In this document: one piece after another, positions 7,456 through 15,220 of the stretch
How the letters are laid out: each line of letters begins with the position of its first letter
Numbering within the stretch: position 1 is the stretch's first letter
Source of the DNA: Nitrospira sp. UBA2083
GTDB lineage: Bacteria > Nitrospirota > Nitrospiria > Nitrospirales > Nitrospiraceae
Length of the DNA stretch: 23,174 nucleotides
NCBI GenBank assembly: GCA_002331625.1
Contig: DCZN01000098.1
Location: 1 to 23,174, forward strand
Direction of reading: 5' to 3'
The notes under the pieces: generated by a model
What the model was told of the DNA's origin: nothing
The model's input: only the letters and a program-made list of their open reading frames with translations
Database searches by the model: none
Program-made: the position numbers and the translations under genes

Positions 7456-7803
7456 TTACTTAACCTCAGCGAGATGAGTGGCTGCGCCATCCGCATGCTC
7501 CGTGCAGGCCTCGGCATGCCCGGCCTTGCCGTGTTTCACGGCTTCGGTGAGATGTTTCACACCTTCAAGCAAATGAGGGTTTTTCCCTCCGGCTGCTGTG
7601 GCATGCTTGAGCGCTTCTTCGGCATGCTGCACGCAGGCGTCGGCATGTCCCTCTTTTCCATGGGATGCGGCACCTCTTGCATGTTCGACCGCTTCCGCCA
7701 CGTGCTTGTCACCGGCCAGCGCCGAACTCGTCAACACCGGTAGGCTCACCAATACACTTCCCCCTAGCACCAACAGAGCACTGCTCAGAATTCTCCTCAT
7801 CAT
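7456..7803 (-). CDS. smbP: SmbP-like small histidine-rich periplasmic metal-binding protein
   Basis: A 115-aa precursor. Residues 1-30 are a clear signal peptide (MMRRILSS...SSALA, with cleavage likely before GDKH). The mature part is almost entirely Ala/His/Glu/Lys helix with a histidine every few residues (12 in about 85), in units such as AVEHARGAASHG and EALKHATAAG. It consists of two similar halves, each with one Cys (HADACVQHAEE and HAEACTEHADG). This matches SmbP, the small Cu/metal-binding periplasmic protein known from Nitrosomonas europaea. A role in copper or metal buffering is inferred. AAGGAGG lies 5 bases before the ATG at 7803; the adjacent ATG at 7800 is an alternative. The frame is open upstream to 8151 but lacks coding character. 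A terminator follows. Confidence 0.85.
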   Translation of the reverse strand: MMRRILSSALLVLGGSVLVSLPVLTSSALAGDKHVAEAVEHARGAASHGKEGHADACVQHAEEALKHATAAGGKNPHLLEGVKHLTEAVKHGKAGHAEACTEHADGAATHLAEVK

Positions 7804-7885
7804 GGCTGCCTCCTTGAGGGTTGAAGATTCGTAGTTCAGGTGAAACAGCACAGTGAATTCACCATACACAGCGGTGTCCGGCCTG

Positions 7886-8764
7886 TCAAGAATGTTTGGA
7901 CGCGGGAGAAAATCCAAGCATGCTCTGGAGTGCGTGAAGATCTTTTTCAGCTGGACACGCGAAGTCTCGACTCCACTCCCACCAGGATCCGGGATAATTG
8001 CTGACGTGTGGGTAGCCGGCGAATTTGAGAATGAAATAGAGCCACGCAGATCGCACCCCGCCCGTACAGTAACACACCACCTCTTGTTCGCTTCGCACCC
8101 CCTTGGCCTCCAGCATCTCTCTGATGACAGCCGGATCCTTGACCGTCGCATCTTTATTCAAGAATCCATTCCACGCGACGTGGATGGCAGACGGGATATG
8201 CCCTGGCCGGGGAATACCCGACACCTCTTTCCCCAGGTACTCTTCCACACTCCGTGCATCGAGAATCGCCGTGTGAGGATGTGGTCCTCGAATAATCGCC
8301 TTGAGATCATCCTTCCGAGTGATTCGAGCGTTCACGGGCTGCGCCGTGAAAGTTCCCATCGCCGAGGACACTCGTCCATGTTCAAACGGCCGTTTTTCCG
8401 CCGTCCATTTCACCCACCCTCCATCCAAAATACGGAGGCGGGTGTGCCCAACATATTCCAACATCCAAAACATCCGCCCTTCGTCGCCCCAGTTATCAAA
8501 CGGATTGGAATAGATCACGATGTCACTGTCGGCATTGATTCCAAGGCGGCGAAGAATCAGCTCAATCTGAGCCAGATCAGGATTCAGGATCCCCTTCGCG
8601 ACCGCGTTGGGATCGCTGTACTCATGCCAGGTCGAATGCACCGCGCCAGGGATATGCCCGCCGAATTCGTATGCCGCCTTGCCTCGCACATCGATGACGA
8701 CAAGACCAGGACGGCCTAATTCTTGATGAAGCGTTTCGGTGTCGATGAGTAATGCATGTTTCAT
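7886..8764 (-). CDS. Two-domain rhodanese-type sulfurtransferase
   Basis: A 292-aa protein with two rhodanese domains. The N-terminal domain (about 5-125) has VVIDVRGKAAYEFGGHIPGA but YSNPFDNWG where a catalytic Cys would be, so it is inactive, as is usual. The C-terminal domain (about 150-275) has ILDARSVEEYLG, RPGHIPSA and the active loop C233-T-G-G-V-R-S. Thiosulfate or 3-mercaptopyruvate sulfurtransferase activity is expected; the loop does not settle the donor. The start is uncertain. I took the ATG at 8764 (MKHALLIDTE) as it fits the family's N-terminus, but ATGs at 8776 and 8845 are in frame and none has a strong RBS. No signal peptide is seen from this start. SmbP follows 82 bases downstream. 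Confidence 0.88.
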   Translation of the reverse strand: MKHALLIDTETLHQELGRPGLVVIDVRGKAAYEFGGHIPGAVHSTWHEYSDPNAVAKGILNPDLAQIELILRRLGINADSDIVIYSNPFDNWGDEGRMFWMLEYVGHTRLRILDGGWVKWTAEKRPFEHGRVSSAMGTFTAQPVNARITRKDDLKAIIRGPHPHTAILDARSVEEYLGKEVSGIPRPGHIPSAIHVAWNGFLNKDATVKDPAVIREMLEAKGVRSEQEVVCYCTGGVRSAWLYFILKFAGYPHVSNYPGSWWEWSRDFACPAEKDLHALQSMLGFSPASKHS

Positions 8765-8902
8765 GTTGTTGTACATCCACAAGGCCGATGAACTGTCAGC
8801 CTGCACACACGGGATAATCCCGTCATGGAGGCGCCTATCATACATGACGGATGGACCAACGCACCACTTTCAGGCAGCCAGACCGATCCTCTGCTCCGCA
8901 CA

Positions 8903-9847
8903 TCATGCATTGAGGAGTGCGGTGACATGGGCCTCCACAGAAGCCGCTAACGCTGTAAGATTGTACCCGCCTTCGAGCGATGACAGGACCCGTCCTTTCG
9001 CATGGCGCTTGGCGATCCCGACAACGATGTTCGTCAGGTCAGTATACCCCGCCTCCGTGAGGGCCATGCTTGCAAGCGGATCATCCTTGTGCGCATCGAA
9101 TCCCGCTGAGATGATGACGAACTCCGGCTTGAAGTCCTCAGCTGCCGGCACCAGCGACTTCAGAAAGATGGCGTGATACTCCTCATCGCCTTCGCCTGCC
9201 TCCATCGGCACATTGATGGTAAATCCTTCCCCAGCTCTCTTCCCTCGTTCTGTTCCTCGACCGGTGCCGGGATAATGGGGATACTGGTGTGTGCTGAAAA
9301 AGAGCACGGAGGGATCATCCTCAAAACTGTGCTGCGTTCCGTTGCCATGATGGACATCCCAATCGACGATCAGGACCCTCGTGAGCCCATATTGTTTCTG
9401 TACATAGCGCGCGGCGACGGCGACGTTATTGAAGAGGCAGAACCCCATCGCTCGACTCGATTCGGCATGGTGACCAGGAGGCCGGACGGCGCAGAACACA
9501 TGATCCACTTGGTGAGCCATGATGGCATCGACCGCCGCCAGCGCGCCGCCCGCTGCCAGATAGGCCGCATTCAACGAACCTGGCGACATCGACGTGTCAG
9601 GATCAAGAGAGGCACGTCCGCTTGAAGGAGCGGCTCGATTGAGTGCCGAAACATATTGTGGGGTATGGACCTGTGTGATCCATTCATCTTCAGCCTTGCG
9701 CGGCACGATCTTGGTCAGACGCGACATCGTGCCGCTCTGTTCAAGCTGCTTCACAATTGCCCGCAACCGATTGGGCGATTCCGGGTGACCGACCCCCATG
9801 TCATGCTCAAGATAGGCTGGGTGATAGACGAGACCGGTTCTTCCCAT
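8903..9847 (-). CDS. Histone deacetylase family / acetylpolyamine amidohydrolase-like protein
   Basis: A 314-aa zinc deacetylase of the arginase/HDAC fold. The visible motifs are HPESPNRL (21-28), RPPGHHAE with the H126-H127 dyad, DWDVHHGNGT with zinc ligands D164 and H166, SAGFDAHKDDPL with D251, and the GGY tyrosine motif near 295. All catalytic residues are present. Bacterial members remove acetyl groups from polyamines, small amides or proteins (AcuC-like), and the exact substrate is unknown. The ATG at 9847 lacks a strong RBS but starts right at the conserved TGLVYHPAYLEHD. It is transcribed towards the sulfurtransferase gene, with an intergenic gap of about 138 bases. Confidence 0.9.
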   Translation of the reverse strand: MGRTGLVYHPAYLEHDMGVGHPESPNRLRAIVKQLEQSGTMSRLTKIVPRKAEDEWITQVHTPQYVSALNRAAPSSGRASLDPDTSMSPGSLNAAYLAAGGALAAVDAIMAHQVDHVFCAVRPPGHHAESSRAMGFCLFNNVAVAARYVQKQYGLTRVLIVDWDVHHGNGTQHSFEDDPSVLFFSTHQYPHYPGTGRGTERGKRAGEGFTINVPMEAGEGDEEYHAIFLKSLVPAAEDFKPEFVIISAGFDAHKDDPLASMALTEAGYTDLTNIVVGIAKRHAKGRVLSSLEGGYNLTALAASVEAHVTALLNA

Positions 9848-9870
9848 GACAAATACCGTGAAGTGTGAAA

Positions 9871-9925
9871 CGTGAAGCGTCGTTCGTCCTATTAACTTCC
9901 CTCTTCAAACGCGCTACGCTTCACG
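9871..9925. repeat. Spaced inverted repeat in a divergent intergenic region
   Basis: CGTGAAGCGT (9871-9880) and its exact complement ACGCTTCACG (9916-9925) are separated by 35 bases. A similar GTGAAGTGTGAAA precedes the first arm. It lies between the divergent HDAC-family and TPR genes. It may be a dispersed REP-like intergenic repeat or a binding site; one window cannot tell. Confidence 0.5.
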
Positions 9926-10009
9926 AAATACGCCATGAGATTAGCATGCAAGAAAGTTCATAGACAATGTACCAGCGGCACTGCTATCGTCCTCACACGG
10001 AGGGAAACC

Positions 10010-10327
10010 ATGCCGAATCCTAGAATTGAACCGCTCAAAAAAGTGCTGGCTATCGATCCCAACGACGATGTGGCCTGGTTTGGATTGGGGAAAGCCTATA
10101 TGGACGATGGGAATTTCGAGGAAGCCGCCAAGGCCTTGCAGCAATGCATTACGGTCAAGCCAACCTACTCCGCCGCTTACTTCGCCTTGGCCCAATCGCT
10201 TCATAAATTGAACCGACTGGATGAATGTCGGCAGCTCTGCATGACAGGCATCGACGTCTCGACGAAGAACGGCGATGCGATGGTGACGAAGAATCTTGAA
10301 GCCTTGAAGCTTGCACTCCCGTCGTGA
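10010..10327 (+). CDS. Small tetratricopeptide repeat (TPR) protein
   Basis: A 105-aa protein made almost wholly of TPR-type helices. DPNDDVAWFGLGKAYMDDGN and FEEAAKALQQCITVKP form a classic 34-residue TPR, and YSAAYFALAQSLHKLNRLDE begins a second. There is no signal peptide or membrane segment. It is presumably a protein-interaction adaptor with unknown partner. The ATG at 10010 is preceded by GGAGGGAAACC; the open frame above it is not TPR-like. Its TGA overlaps the GTG start of the deaminase gene by 4 bases (GTGA), so the two are probably translationally coupled. Confidence 0.85.
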   Translation: MPNPRIEPLKKVLAIDPNDDVAWFGLGKAYMDDGNFEEAAKALQQCITVKPTYSAAYFALAQSLHKLNRLDECRQLCMTGIDVSTKNGDAMVTKNLEALKLALPS

Positions 10328-10944
10328 AATCCCCGTCCTCATCCATGTCTCCTTTTCGTCTTCCACCCTGGGCCATCCGTCTCGCTCGCCGCCAGCGAAG
10401 CCCCCTGCTTGCAGCTCCTGATCGTATCCGATTCGTCATTCAGCTTGCGCTGACAAACGTCACCGCTAAAACTGGTGGTCCCTTTGGCGCTGCTGTATTC
10501 GAAGCCTTAACGGGTCGACTCATTGCGGTAGGAGTGAATGTCGTGGAGCCTACTAATTGTTCGCTCGCGCACGCCGAAATAGTGGCTGGACTCAACGCAC
10601 ATCGCATCCTGAGGCGTTCTGATCTGGGAATACCCGGCACCCCGAAGCTCGAGCTGGTTACGAGCTGTGAACCGTGTGCAATGTGTTACGGCGGGATCAT
10701 GTGGTCGGGCGTTCGCAAAGTCGTTTGCAGCGCGCGAGGGACCGATGCCGTGGCGATCGGGTTCGACGAAGCTCCGAAACCCAAGAACTGGGTTGCGGTG
10801 TTGGAACGTCGAGGGATCTCAGTGGTTCAGGATGTCTGTCGATCCGAAGCTATTGCGGTCTTTCGGGTGTACCAGCAAACCGGAGGCCAAATTTATAATG
10901 CCCGGAAAGGGGCGAGGCGACAACACCTGGTAAAGAAACTATAG
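10324..10944 (+). CDS. Nucleoside/guanine deaminase-like CMP/dCMP deaminase family protein
   Basis: A 206-aa zinc deaminase. The zinc/catalytic motifs are H83-A-E85 and P117-C118-A-M-C121, in the order and spacing of the cytidine/deoxycytidylate deaminase superfamily. GGPFGAAVFE (51-60) and SCEPCAMCYGGIMWSGV resemble guanine deaminase and TadA-like nucleoside deaminases. The C-terminal FRVYQQTGGQIYN also favours the guanine-deaminase-like branch. The substrate is not certain. The GTG start at 10324 overlaps the TPR stop; the ~30-residue basic N-terminal extension before the domain may mean that the true start is somewhat further in. The 3' end overlaps the convergent gene at 10939 by 6 bases. 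Confidence 0.85.
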   Translation: MKSPSSSMSPFRLPPWAIRLARRQRSPLLAAPDRIRFVIQLALTNVTAKTGGPFGAAVFEALTGRLIAVGVNVVEPTNCSLAHAEIVAGLNAHRILRRSDLGIPGTPKLELVTSCEPCAMCYGGIMWSGVRKVVCSARGTDAVAIGFDEAPKPKNWVAVLERRGISVVQDVCRSEAIAVFRVYQQTGGQIYNARKGARRQHLVKKL

Positions 10945-11784
10945 CGTTTGCCTGATCAAGGCCTTATGCAATTCAGAGAGCCGAGCTAACGCGCTCGGAT
11001 TCTGTATGAACATGCGCACACGAGGCTGGGTCTTCTGCTGTTTGGAACGCTCGATTAACTCCACATTGGCCAGTCGCGTTCCAGCTTTCGACGGGACGGG
11101 CTCAACGTCCCAGAACGAGATCAACACAGCACTCAGGGTCGCGACCTTGGTCAGTAAGACTGTGACTAACCCAGCCAGTGCCTTCACATCCAACCGGATC
11201 TGCTCAGGACGAGAGTGTTTCTCTCCCCGAAGGTCCGCCCGTGGGATGGAGATACTGAGCACGACCGGATCACAATAGTCGGCCAACTGCTTGGCTTTTT
11301 GCCTGATACGCGCGAGGATTCGATGGGTCAGAATGACACCTCGATCCTCGTCTTCCCCAATCATTACTTCGAGGTCGAGCCCGCGCACAGGCAATCGCTG
11401 CCGCTCCGCCGATCCCACCATCGCCGTGACTTCCACAAAGAAGCGTTCTGGGCCCACACGACATTCGAGATCCGCTGTGCGCGCCTGCGATTCCGGCAAA
11501 AACGCCACCCGAACACCTGCACGGATCAATTGAGTCGCCAACTCTAACTCAGCAAGAGCCGATTCTCTCACCCCATAGTCATAGTGCGTGAGTCGTCTGA
11601 CCAGGCGCCCCAAGCGAAGCTGACTTGACTGATCGTCGCAATGACGATGAAGCGTGCTCCAACGATCATGCAGTTTGCGAGAAAGTCCCTCCTCTTCCCG
11701 CTTCCAGGCCGGCACCGGGTCTGTGCGCGAACCTTGTAGAGGTGTGACCAACCTGAATGTCTTTCGTGGACGAAACCATCCCAT
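10939..11784 (-). CDS. Hypothetical protein, possible PD-(D/E)xK-like fold
   Basis: A 281-aa protein of unrecognised family. A helix ESALAELELATQLIRAG (74-90) is followed by VRVAFLP, a conserved-looking TADLEC (D105, E107) and RFFVEVTAM (E118). The order E - D-x-E - E-V-T is reminiscent of restriction-endonuclease-like folds, but the usual lysine of E-x-K is replaced by T120. The fold and any nuclease activity are therefore speculative. Later segments (DPVVLSISIPRADL, ALAGLVTVLLTK) look like alternating strands and helices of a soluble protein. It begins 3 bases after the stop of the 109-aa gene upstream, with no separate RBS, so it is probably translationally coupled. It converges with the deaminase gene, overlapping it by 6 bases. 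Confidence 0.7.
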   Translation of the reverse strand: MGWFRPRKTFRLVTPLQGSRTDPVPAWKREEEGLSRKLHDRWSTLHRHCDDQSSQLRLGRLVRRLTHYDYGVRESALAELELATQLIRAGVRVAFLPESQARTADLECRVGPERFFVEVTAMVGSAERQRLPVRGLDLEVMIGEDEDRGVILTHRILARIRQKAKQLADYCDPVVLSISIPRADLRGEKHSRPEQIRLDVKALAGLVTVLLTKVATLSAVLISFWDVEPVPSKAGTRLANVELIERSKQQKTQPRVRMFIQNPSALARLSELHKALIRQTL

Positions 11785-11787
11785 GAT

Positions 11788-12117
11788 TCACGCGACCGCG
11801 GAATCACCCTCGTCGTCAGAGGATAGGCCGGTCGCCTCCGGCTGCCGCTTGGCGATTTCCTCGTACATTTCGTCGAGCCATCGTCCTGCGCAACCAAGCA
11901 CTTCCCGCACCAGAGGTTCCGGCTGACCAGTCCGTTTGATGGTCCATTGCGAGATATATTCCATGAGGGCATCCCGCTCAAATTGTCGACTGGATTGCGT
12001 GGCCATCGCCACGAGTTCGCCTAAGCCGGTTCTCAGGATCTCGGCCACCATATCCCGCCCATAGGACGTGCTGGCCGTGACGTATTGAATAGCGCGATTG
12101 ATTTCTTGGTCGGTCAT
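11788..12117 (-). CDS. Hypothetical small acidic helical protein
   Basis: A 109-aa protein starting MTDQEINRAIQYVTASTSYG. It is predicted soluble and mostly helical, with an acidic C-terminal tail (SSDDEGDSA). No known motif is recognised. A TTG five codons upstream is an alternative start; neither has a convincing RBS. It forms a two-gene unit with the 281-aa protein immediately downstream (3-base gap), which suggests that the products act together. It diverges from the PepF gene, sharing a ~150-base intergenic region. Confidence 0.65.
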   Translation of the reverse strand: MTDQEINRAIQYVTASTSYGRDMVAEILRTGLGELVAMATQSSRQFERDALMEYISQWTIKRTGQPEPLVREVLGCAGRWLDEMYEEIAKRQPEATGLSSDDEGDSAVA

Positions 12118-12264
12118 GACAATTCTGCTCAAAACGTGTCATATTCCTTGTGCCTCCGTCAACGCACTTGCCCTATTCCGATAACCGTCTCACAATTTCC
12201 TCTTCTCGATCCCAAGCCCGGTGATATGATTGGTCCAATATTTTGATTCACGGAGGAGCATCCA

Positions 12265-14070
12265 ATGGCCGGGAGAACCAGCACGCGACACACCTCAGTA
12301 TCACGCAAACGTTCGACATATCCTGACCGTTGGAACCTGACCCATCTGGTCAAAGATCCCACCGCCGAAATCGACGCGCTGTTGGCCGATCTGGAATCAA
12401 AAGTGGCCAAGATCGAAGCCGTGCGACCGACGTTGGCCCCTTCCTTATCAAGCCAAGCGCTGCTCACGCTCCTCCGACTCAGCGAGGAGATTACGCAAGG
12501 GGCTTCGCAGCTCGGGGCCTACGCCTACCTGCGATTTTCGGAAAACACGAAGAGTGCCGAAGCACGGTCGTTGAAGACACGGGTAGAGGAGCGGCTGACG
12601 GGCCTGAACAATCGACTGCTCTTTTTCGAACTCTGGTGGCAAAGCCTCGATGACGCCAATGCGGCGCGTCTGATGGCCGACGCAGGAGACCTGCGCTATC
12701 ACCTCGAAACGATTCGGCGGTACAAGCCCCACACGCTTTCTGAACCGGAAGAGAAAATCATCAATGTGAAGAATGTCACTGGGCGCAGCGCCGTCAACAC
12801 GCTCTACGATGTCGTGACGAACGGACTCACGTTCACGATGACGCTCGGGGGCAAGAAAAAGACGGTAAATCGAGAAGAACTGATGACCTACGTGCGACAC
12901 TCGAAGGCCTCAGTGCGCCAGGCCGCCTATCAGGAGCTCCATCGCGTCTATGCGCCCCAGCGCGACCTGCTCGGGGAAATCTACAAGACGCTCGTAAATG
13001 ATTGGAAGTCGGAGAACATGGGACTCCGTGACTTTTCATCTCCCATCGCCACGCGCAATCTGGGCAATGATGTGCCGGACCAAGCGGTCGATGTCCTTCT
13101 CGCAACATGCGCCAAGAATGCTGATATTTTTCAGACCTATTTTCGGCTGAAGGCAAAGATCTGCAAGATCAAGCCGATGAGCCGCTACCATCTCTATGCG
13201 CCGCATCGCACAGAAACGAGGAAGTACACCTATACCGATGCGGTTGCGATGGTACTCAATGCCTATCGTGGGTTTTCTCCTCGCCTGGCCGAATTGGCCG
13301 AGCAGGTGTTCCGCGATCGTCATATCGACTCCCCCACGCGCCCCGGCAAGCTGGGTGGAGCCTACTGCTACAGCGTGGTACCGGGTTTGACACCCTACGT
13401 CATGCTGAACTTTACCGGTGAAGCGCGCGACATCGCGACCATGGCACACGAGCTCGGCCATGCCGTCCATGGGATGATGGCCAAGGACCATTCGGTCTTC
13501 ACCTTTCACTCGACCCTGCCACTGGCGGAAACCGCGTCCGTGTTCGGCGAACGGATCCTCTCCGATGCCCTGATGTCCCAAGAACGGAACAAGGCGGTGC
13601 AACAAGGACTACTGCTCAGCCAATTGGATGACATCTACGCCACCGTGCTGCGGCAGGCCTATTTTGTCCGATTTGAAAAGCTGGCCCATCAGATGATCGC
13701 GGACGGCGCGACGGCCGACCAATTGGCTAAGGCCTATGGCGAGGAATTGCGACAACAGTTCGGCAAAGCCGTGAAGGTGCCGAGTGAGTTTCACTGGGAG
13801 TGGCTCATGATCCCCCATCTCTTTGCCAGCCCGTTCTACTGTTATGCCTACAGCTTTGGAAACTTGCTGGTCCTAGCCCTCTACCGCATGTACAAGGAAC
13901 AAGGGGCGTCGTTCGTACCGAAGTATCTAGATCTCCTTGCCACCGGCGGCTCTCAATCACCTCAACAAATCCTCGCCACCGTCGGCGTCAACATGACCTC
14001 AGAAACATTCTGGCAGTCAGGGTTCGATACGATCAAAGGGATGGTGGAACAGCTGGAAGAGACGATGTGA
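12265..14070 (+). CDS. pepF: M3 family oligoendopeptidase F-like metallopeptidase
   Basis: A 601-aa zinc peptidase, the normal length for PepF/M3B enzymes. The gluzincin site MAHELGHAVHG gives H395-E396-x-x-H399, with the downstream glutamate at E422 in AETASVFGE as the likely third ligand. The N-terminal helical region (WNLTHLV...IDALLADLESKV) and the DIATMAHELGH and CYAYSFGNLLVLALY blocks are typical. It cleaves short oligopeptides in the cytoplasm and has no signal peptide. The ATG at 12265 has GGAGGAG six bases upstream. A TATGAT (12225-12230) could be a -10 box, but no good -35 accompanies it. Confidence 0.93.
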   Translation: MAGRTSTRHTSVSRKRSTYPDRWNLTHLVKDPTAEIDALLADLESKVAKIEAVRPTLAPSLSSQALLTLLRLSEEITQGASQLGAYAYLRFSENTKSAEARSLKTRVEERLTGLNNRLLFFELWWQSLDDANAARLMADAGDLRYHLETIRRYKPHTLSEPEEKIINVKNVTGRSAVNTLYDVVTNGLTFTMTLGGKKKTVNREELMTYVRHSKASVRQAAYQELHRVYAPQRDLLGEIYKTLVNDWKSENMGLRDFSSPIATRNLGNDVPDQAVDVLLATCAKNADIFQTYFRLKAKICKIKPMSRYHLYAPHRTETRKYTYTDAVAMVLNAYRGFSPRLAELAEQVFRDRHIDSPTRPGKLGGAYCYSVVPGLTPYVMLNFTGEARDIATMAHELGHAVHGMMAKDHSVFTFHSTLPLAETASVFGERILSDALMSQERNKAVQQGLLLSQLDDIYATVLRQAYFVRFEKLAHQMIADGATADQLAKAYGEELRQQFGKAVKVPSEFHWEWLMIPHLFASPFYCYAYSFGNLLVLALYRMYKEQGASFVPKYLDLLATGGSQSPQQILATVGVNMTSETFWQSGFDTIKGMVEQLEETM

Positions 14071-14184
14071 ATGACTGGATTCAGGCTGTAAAAGAAGGGC
14101 ACACAATTTCTGTAGGTTGGCGATGAGCCACGGTGAAGTCTGAGCCACCTGCATATATCAGGGTATGGCCTACCAGTCACTCAG

Positions 14185-14751
14185 TCAGCCGATCGCCTCG
14201 ATTTCATTCTTTTTGAGATCCCGCCATTCGCCAGGTTTGAGATCGCCCAGATAAACCGGTCCGATGGCGATGCGCACCAACCGCAACGTCGGATGGCCCA
14301 CCGCTGCTGTCATGCGGCGTACCTGGCGATTCATCCCTTCATGGATTGTGATTTCCAGCCAGGCCGTCGGCACATTCTTACGAAATCTAATCGGCACGGG
14401 GCGCTCGGCCAACAGGGGTTCCCCGGACAGAAGTCTGACCTGCGCCGGTCTCGTTCGTTTCCCACCAAGCAGCACACCCGTGCCTAGCCGTGCGAGGGCC
14501 TGACCATCGGGAATGCGCTCGACTTGTGCCAGGTAGACTTTCGCCAATTTGTGTCGAGGGTCGGTAATCCGATGCGCCAGTGAACCATCCGAGGTCAGGA
14601 TCATCAATCCCTCGCTGTCCTGATCGAGACGCCCTGCCGCATAGACCCCAGGGACGGCGATGTAGCCCGCCAATGTCGGTCTCCCTTCGGGATCGGTAAA
14701 GCACGGCAGGACACCATACGGTTTATTGAATGCGATGGTGCGTAGAGACAT
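14185..14751 (-). CDS. rRNA pseudouridine synthase, RsuA/RluE type
   Basis: A 188-aa pseudouridine synthase with the catalytic motif GRLDQDSEGL (40-49, Asp43). FNKPYGVL (8-15), KVYLAQVE, EGMNRQVRRM and HPTLRLVRIAIG complete the RsuA/RluB/E/F family set. There is no N-terminal S4 domain, and the short length most resembles RluE (23S rRNA U2457), which is the likely but unproven target. I chose the ATG at 14751; an upstream TTG (14775) is in frame. It converges with pepF across a 114-base gap in which I see no clear terminator. Confidence 0.88.
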   Translation of the reverse strand: MSLRTIAFNKPYGVLPCFTDPEGRPTLAGYIAVPGVYAAGRLDQDSEGLMILTSDGSLAHRITDPRHKLAKVYLAQVERIPDGQALARLGTGVLLGGKRTRPAQVRLLSGEPLLAERPVPIRFRKNVPTAWLEITIHEGMNRQVRRMTAAVGHPTLRLVRIAIGPVYLGDLKPGEWRDLKKNEIEAIG

Positions 14752-14882
14752 GATCGTTACAAGTTCCGCCGCCAAGTCACCTAATTCACAGGATTAATAG
14801 ATATCCAAGTGATTGATTCAAATGATGATTCACCACAATCAAATCAAACGTCAGGTTTCTTTTCACGACGATTCGAGACGGG

Positions 14883-14911
14883 TTGACAGGATCCTGCTTT
14901 CATGACATACT
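14883..14911 (+). promoter_or_regulatory. Candidate sigma-70 promoter of bfd
   Basis: TTGACA (14883-14888, perfect -35), 17-base spacer, CATACT (14906-14911, 4/6 of the -10 consensus), placed 36 bases before the bfd ATG. The Fur box begins at the next base, so repressor would cover the start site. Confidence 0.6.
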
Positions 14912-14930
14912 GATAATGCTTCTCATAATC
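14912..14930 (+). promoter_or_regulatory. Candidate Fur box upstream of bfd
   Basis: GATAATGCTTCTCATAATC matches the 19-base Fur consensus GATAATGATAATCATTATC at 15 positions, including both outer half-sites. It lies between a candidate -10 and the bfd ATG, the right place for iron-dependent repression. bfd genes are Fur-repressed in several bacteria, so site and gene support each other. Confidence 0.7.
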
Positions 14931-14947
14931 GCTCATTGTGGTGCAAT

Positions 14948-15136
14948 ATGTATCTGTGCCTGTGCAGAGGAATTACCGAGTCAGAGGTTCGGGAGGCAGG
15001 GCGAGCGGGGTGCGTGATGCCCTGTCAGCTCGAGTCCAAGTTCGGCCTCAAGCAGAACGGCAACTGCGGCCGTTGTGTGAAGAACATCCGCGAGTTTGTC
15101 GCGATCGCCGTTCAAGGTGCGCACCCAGTGCAGTAG
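14948..15136 (+). CDS. bfd: Bacterioferritin-associated ferredoxin (Bfd-like [2Fe-2S] protein)
   Basis: A 62-aa protein beginning MYLCLCRGITESEVREA. The cluster ligands C4, C6, C40 and C43 form the C-x-C-x33-C-x-x-C pattern of Bfd, and the length is typical of the ~64-aa family. Bfd reduces the ferric core of bacterioferritin and so releases stored iron. The ATG at 14948 is chosen because MY(V/L)C(L)C is the family N-terminus; an in-frame TTG four codons earlier is less likely. No bacterioferritin gene is in this window. A Fur box and promoter lie directly upstream, implying induction in iron starvation. Confidence 0.9.
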   Translation: MYLCLCRGITESEVREAGRAGCVMPCQLESKFGLKQNGNCGRCVKNIREFVAIAVQGAHPVQ

Positions 15137-15220
15137 ACCGATAAGATCTTCCCCCGGGCCTTCCTAAACCGGCAAAGCAATTCCCGGGTTTCTTTCTCCA
15201 CTTGGTTTCACAAAACAATT

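Noticed and set aside
7804..8151. N-terminal extension of the SmbP-like protein
   Set aside because: It would bury the signal peptide and overlap the sulfurtransferase gene. AAGGAGG is placed exactly for the ATG at 7803.
7853..8719. Long plus-strand frame of 288 codons
   Set aside because: Exactly antisense to the sulfurtransferase, whose two rhodanese domains and active loop are clear.
15153..15188. CCCGGG ... CCCGGG inverted repeat after bfd as a terminator
   Set aside because: Only a 6-bp stem with a 24-base loop, although TTTCTTTC follows. Too weak to list.
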